This document shows positions 62,316 through 64,000 of a DNA stretch of 64,000 nt, piece by piece. A program made the position numbers and the translations under genes. A model generated the notes under the pieces. That model was given only the letters and a program-made list of their open reading frames with translations, did not search any database and was not told where the DNA came from. This DNA is from Neolewinella xylanilytica (GTDB taxonomy: Bacteria > Bacteroidota > Bacteroidia > Chitinophagales > Saprospiraceae), in NCBI RefSeq assembly GCF_002934605.1, contig NZ_PTJC01000005.1, forward strand, positions 2,170,001 to 2,234,000. Reading direction: 5' to 3'. Positions within the stretch are counted from its first letter, which is position 1; each line of letters opens with the position of its first letter.

Positions 62316-63623
62316 GTGAGCAGCCGTCGCAAAATCAGCATCCATAGCTCCTCCGCTACCTCACCGCGGCGCGGATTTCGGATTCGGGTGACGGGCCTGG
62401 TCTTACTGGGCGTCGGGGTCGTCATCGCCGGATGGCTGCTGGTGCGCGCGGCGGGCAGCGCAACGGGCCAACCGGAGGCCGAAGTCGAACAGCAGGCGGG
62501 CGACGGAGCGCAGGTAAAAAGTCCGCCCCAAACCGCCATCTCCGACGGAGTCATCCGGCAAGATGTAGCGCTGCCGGAGCTGCTCGCCAAATTCAATATC
62601 GGCCCGGAGGTGAGCGCTACCCTCCTGGCCCATCCGGCCGTTCCCCCCGACCTGACCGTCCGTTCCGGCACGCTTTATCGGGTGGAATACGGTACCGATC
62701 CTGGCGGCCCGGCCCGGGTACTGACCTTCGAGCGGGACGACACGACACTGCTCAGTCTGCGCTTCCAGCCCTATGCGCACGTCACCGCTATTCCCCGCGA
62801 AGTGACCGTTCACGAGGTACGGTACGCCGGGATCATTACGGAGAATTTCTGGGTGTCTATCCTGGAAAGCGATCGGCTGCACCACACCCTGTTGCCGGTC
62901 GTTGAGGAGGCACTCAAGTGGACGGTGGACCTATTTCACCTGCGCCCCGGCGACCGCTACAAACTGATCTACGATGAGGAACGCCGTGACGGACGCCCCA
63001 TCGGCGTCAAGGCGCTGAAGGCGGTGGAAATTGAAACACCCGGACAAGCCTACCGCGTATTTGGAATTGGCGCGGCGGACGCACCGGCCTACGTGGATTA
63101 CTACGGCGGTACCCTGCGCCGGCAATTCCTCCGGGCGCCGGTCAAGTTCGGGATCGTTTCCTCGCGGTTCAATCCCCAGCGCCGCCACCCCGTGACGGGG
63201 GAAATTAGGCCCCACGGCGGTACGGACTTTGCGGCGCCGGAAGGAGCACCTATTTACGCCCTGGCTTCGGGCCGCATTACCCGGCGGGCGGAAGATCCCA
63301 ACAATGGAAAGTACGTAGAGCTATCCCACGACGGGCGCTTCCGTACCATGTACCTGCACATGAGCAGTTTCGGACCCGGTACGGAGATCGGTACGCCTTT
63401 ACAACAGGGAGACGTGATCGGTTTCGTCGGGTCGACCGGTTTATCTACCGGACCGCACGTCTGCCTGCGCTTCCGGGATCGAGGCGTGGAGAAGGACTTT
63501 TTGCAGTACCGCGACGAAGCGGTGATTGCTTCCGGAGTGGGGGTGACCGGCCACTTTACCGACCGGCGGGATTCTCTACTGGATATTCTGGATAGCCTGG
63601 AGTACGAAGAGATAATTTTTTAG
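62316..63623 (+). CDS. M23 peptidase with N-terminal membrane anchor
   Basis: Predicted peptidoglycan endopeptidase of the LytM type, 435 residues. One membrane segment lies near residues 24-45 (VTGLVLLGVGVVIAGWLLV), so the rest is periplasmic. A mid region (about 80-260) holds OapA-like beta domains. The peptidase has HGGTD (His300, Asp304), MYLHMS (His348) and GPHVC (His381, Cys383). The usual last zinc ligand is His, but here it is Cys, as in many Bacteroidota M23 proteins by memory. A GTG start is used; an out-of-frame ATG lies ten bases earlier. It begins six bases after tssK, which suggests it makes room in the wall for the T6SS membrane complex. Confidence 0.85.
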   Translation: MSSRRKISIHSSSATSPRRGFRIRVTGLVLLGVGVVIAGWLLVRAAGSATGQPEAEVEQQAGDGAQVKSPPQTAISDGVIRQDVALPELLAKFNIGPEVSATLLAHPAVPPDLTVRSGTLYRVEYGTDPGGPARVLTFERDDTTLLSLRFQPYAHVTAIPREVTVHEVRYAGIITENFWVSILESDRLHHTLLPVVEEALKWTVDLFHLRPGDRYKLIYDEERRDGRPIGVKALKAVEIETPGQAYRVFGIGAADAPAYVDYYGGTLRRQFLRAPVKFGIVSSRFNPQRRHPVTGEIRPHGGTDFAAPEGAPIYALASGRITRRAEDPNNGKYVELSHDGRFRTMYLHMSSFGPGTEIGTPLQQGDVIGFVGSTGLSTGPHVCLRFRDRGVEKDFLQYRDEAVIASGVGVTGHFTDRRDSLLDILDSLEYEEIIF

Positions 63624-63743
63624 CGGGAGCGGTAACAATCGCTGAGGGGAAGCATAAAGGGATAACCGGTTTGCCAAAGGAAATAAGGTCCATGCCTACG
63701 GACGCCTTGCAAATGGTGGGTCACTTGCCAGAACAGCACAATA

Positions 63744-64000
63744 ATGTCACCAGGAAAAGAACAGTGGGATGAAGTGTATCGACTCCTCTCGTGGTGGGAT
63801 GCCGAAAAGGTAGCGGCCGCACGCGTGCTGGTAGTGGGCGCCGGTGCGCTGGGAAACGAGGTGCTCAAGAACCTGGCACTCCTTAATGTCGGACACATAT
63901 TCGTAGTCGATTTCGACGCGATCGAATACGGGAATCTTAGTCGGTCGGTCTTGTTTCGCCCGGGGGATGTTGGCCGGATAAAAGCGGAGGTAGCCGCCGA
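63744..64000 (+). CDS. ThiF/E1-like adenylyltransferase, N-terminal part (3' end outside window)
   Basis: Only the first 85 residues are present; the frame is still open at the window end. An ATG at 63744 starts a short leader rich in tryptophan ([17 protein letters not shown]), followed by the E1 nucleotide-binding loop [19 protein letters not shown] and [15 protein letters not shown], which carries the ATP-binding Asp and the NLSR arginine. This is the fold of ThiF, MoeB and E1 enzymes, which adenylate the C terminus of ubiquitin-like proteins. Whether it belongs to cofactor synthesis or to a ubiquitin-like conjugation or immunity operon depends on genes beyond the window. Confidence 0.8.
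   Translation, partial: MSPGKEQWDEVYRLLSWWDAEKVAAARVLVVGAGALGNEVLKNLALLNVGHIFVVDFDAIEYGNLSRSVLFRPGDVGRIKAEVAA

Noticed and set aside
50135-63623. Extracellular contractile injection system instead of T6SS
   Set aside because: ClpV, TssK and TssN are present and are marks of a membrane-anchored T6SS; no eCIS-specific tail or AAA protein is seen.
1-64000. CRISPR arrays, tRNA or rRNA genes
   Set aside because: I saw no regularly spaced repeats and no cloverleaf or rRNA-like sequence while reading; a covariance search would settle tRNAs.

Overview
The window reads as a chromosome segment of a GC-rich Bacteroidota, probably a marine Saprospiria/Lewinella-type organism. This is inferred from a SusC/SusD pair, a hybrid two-component regulator with an AraC output domain, a type IX secretion tail on one pectate lyase, Bacteroidota-only families (DUF5723, DUF5123-like, TssN) and weak Shine-Dalgarno sites. 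No RNA gene, CRISPR array or complete insertion sequence was recognised.

Left part (1-7.8 kb): the end of a luciferase-like monooxygenase, a GH16 lipoprotein, a Pr6Pr-type membrane protein, an M20 peptidase and a large hybrid sensor/regulator. The last probably controls what follows. From 8 to 31.8 kb lies a pectin utilisation locus in two convergent operons. The rightward operon (9.3-19.7 kb) carries GH28, PL1, CE12, CE8, altronate dehydratase, tagaturonate reductase and two alpha/beta hydrolases. The leftward operon (31.8-19.7 kb) carries GH43, a second CE8, DUF4861, GH105, SusC, SusD and a DUF5123-like surface lipoprotein. A PL10 lyase stands alone at the left. Together they would bind, de-esterify, cut and import homogalacturonan and rhamnogalacturonan pieces and pass galacturonate into the altronate branch.

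Middle part (32-38.8 kb): a PmoA-like/ThuA fusion, two Gfo/Idh/MocA oxidoreductases, a metallo-hydrolase and trmD. A DUF5723 barrel protein follows. Then comes an accessory stretch (40.4-44.5 kb) with an HExxH protein, an orphan hypothetical, an M15-like zinc peptidase and a frameshifted AAA ATPase.

Right part (44-63.6 kb): a subtype iii type VI secretion system. The + strand carries tssH-B-C-D-I-E-F-G-N-K and an M23 peptidase. The divergent - strand carries a TPR protein, a PAAR-like/Rhs effector ending in a deaminase-type toxin, and a short AT-rich gene that overlaps the toxin stop and is the obvious immunity candidate. The window ends inside an E1/ThiF-like adenylyltransferase gene.

The most distinctive observations are the adaptor-Rhs-deaminase-immunity cassette, its sharp composition break, a terminator-like hairpin between hcp and vgrG, TTG starts on both divergent T6SS genes, and a dispersed 19-base GC-rich word found in intergenic and coding DNA.
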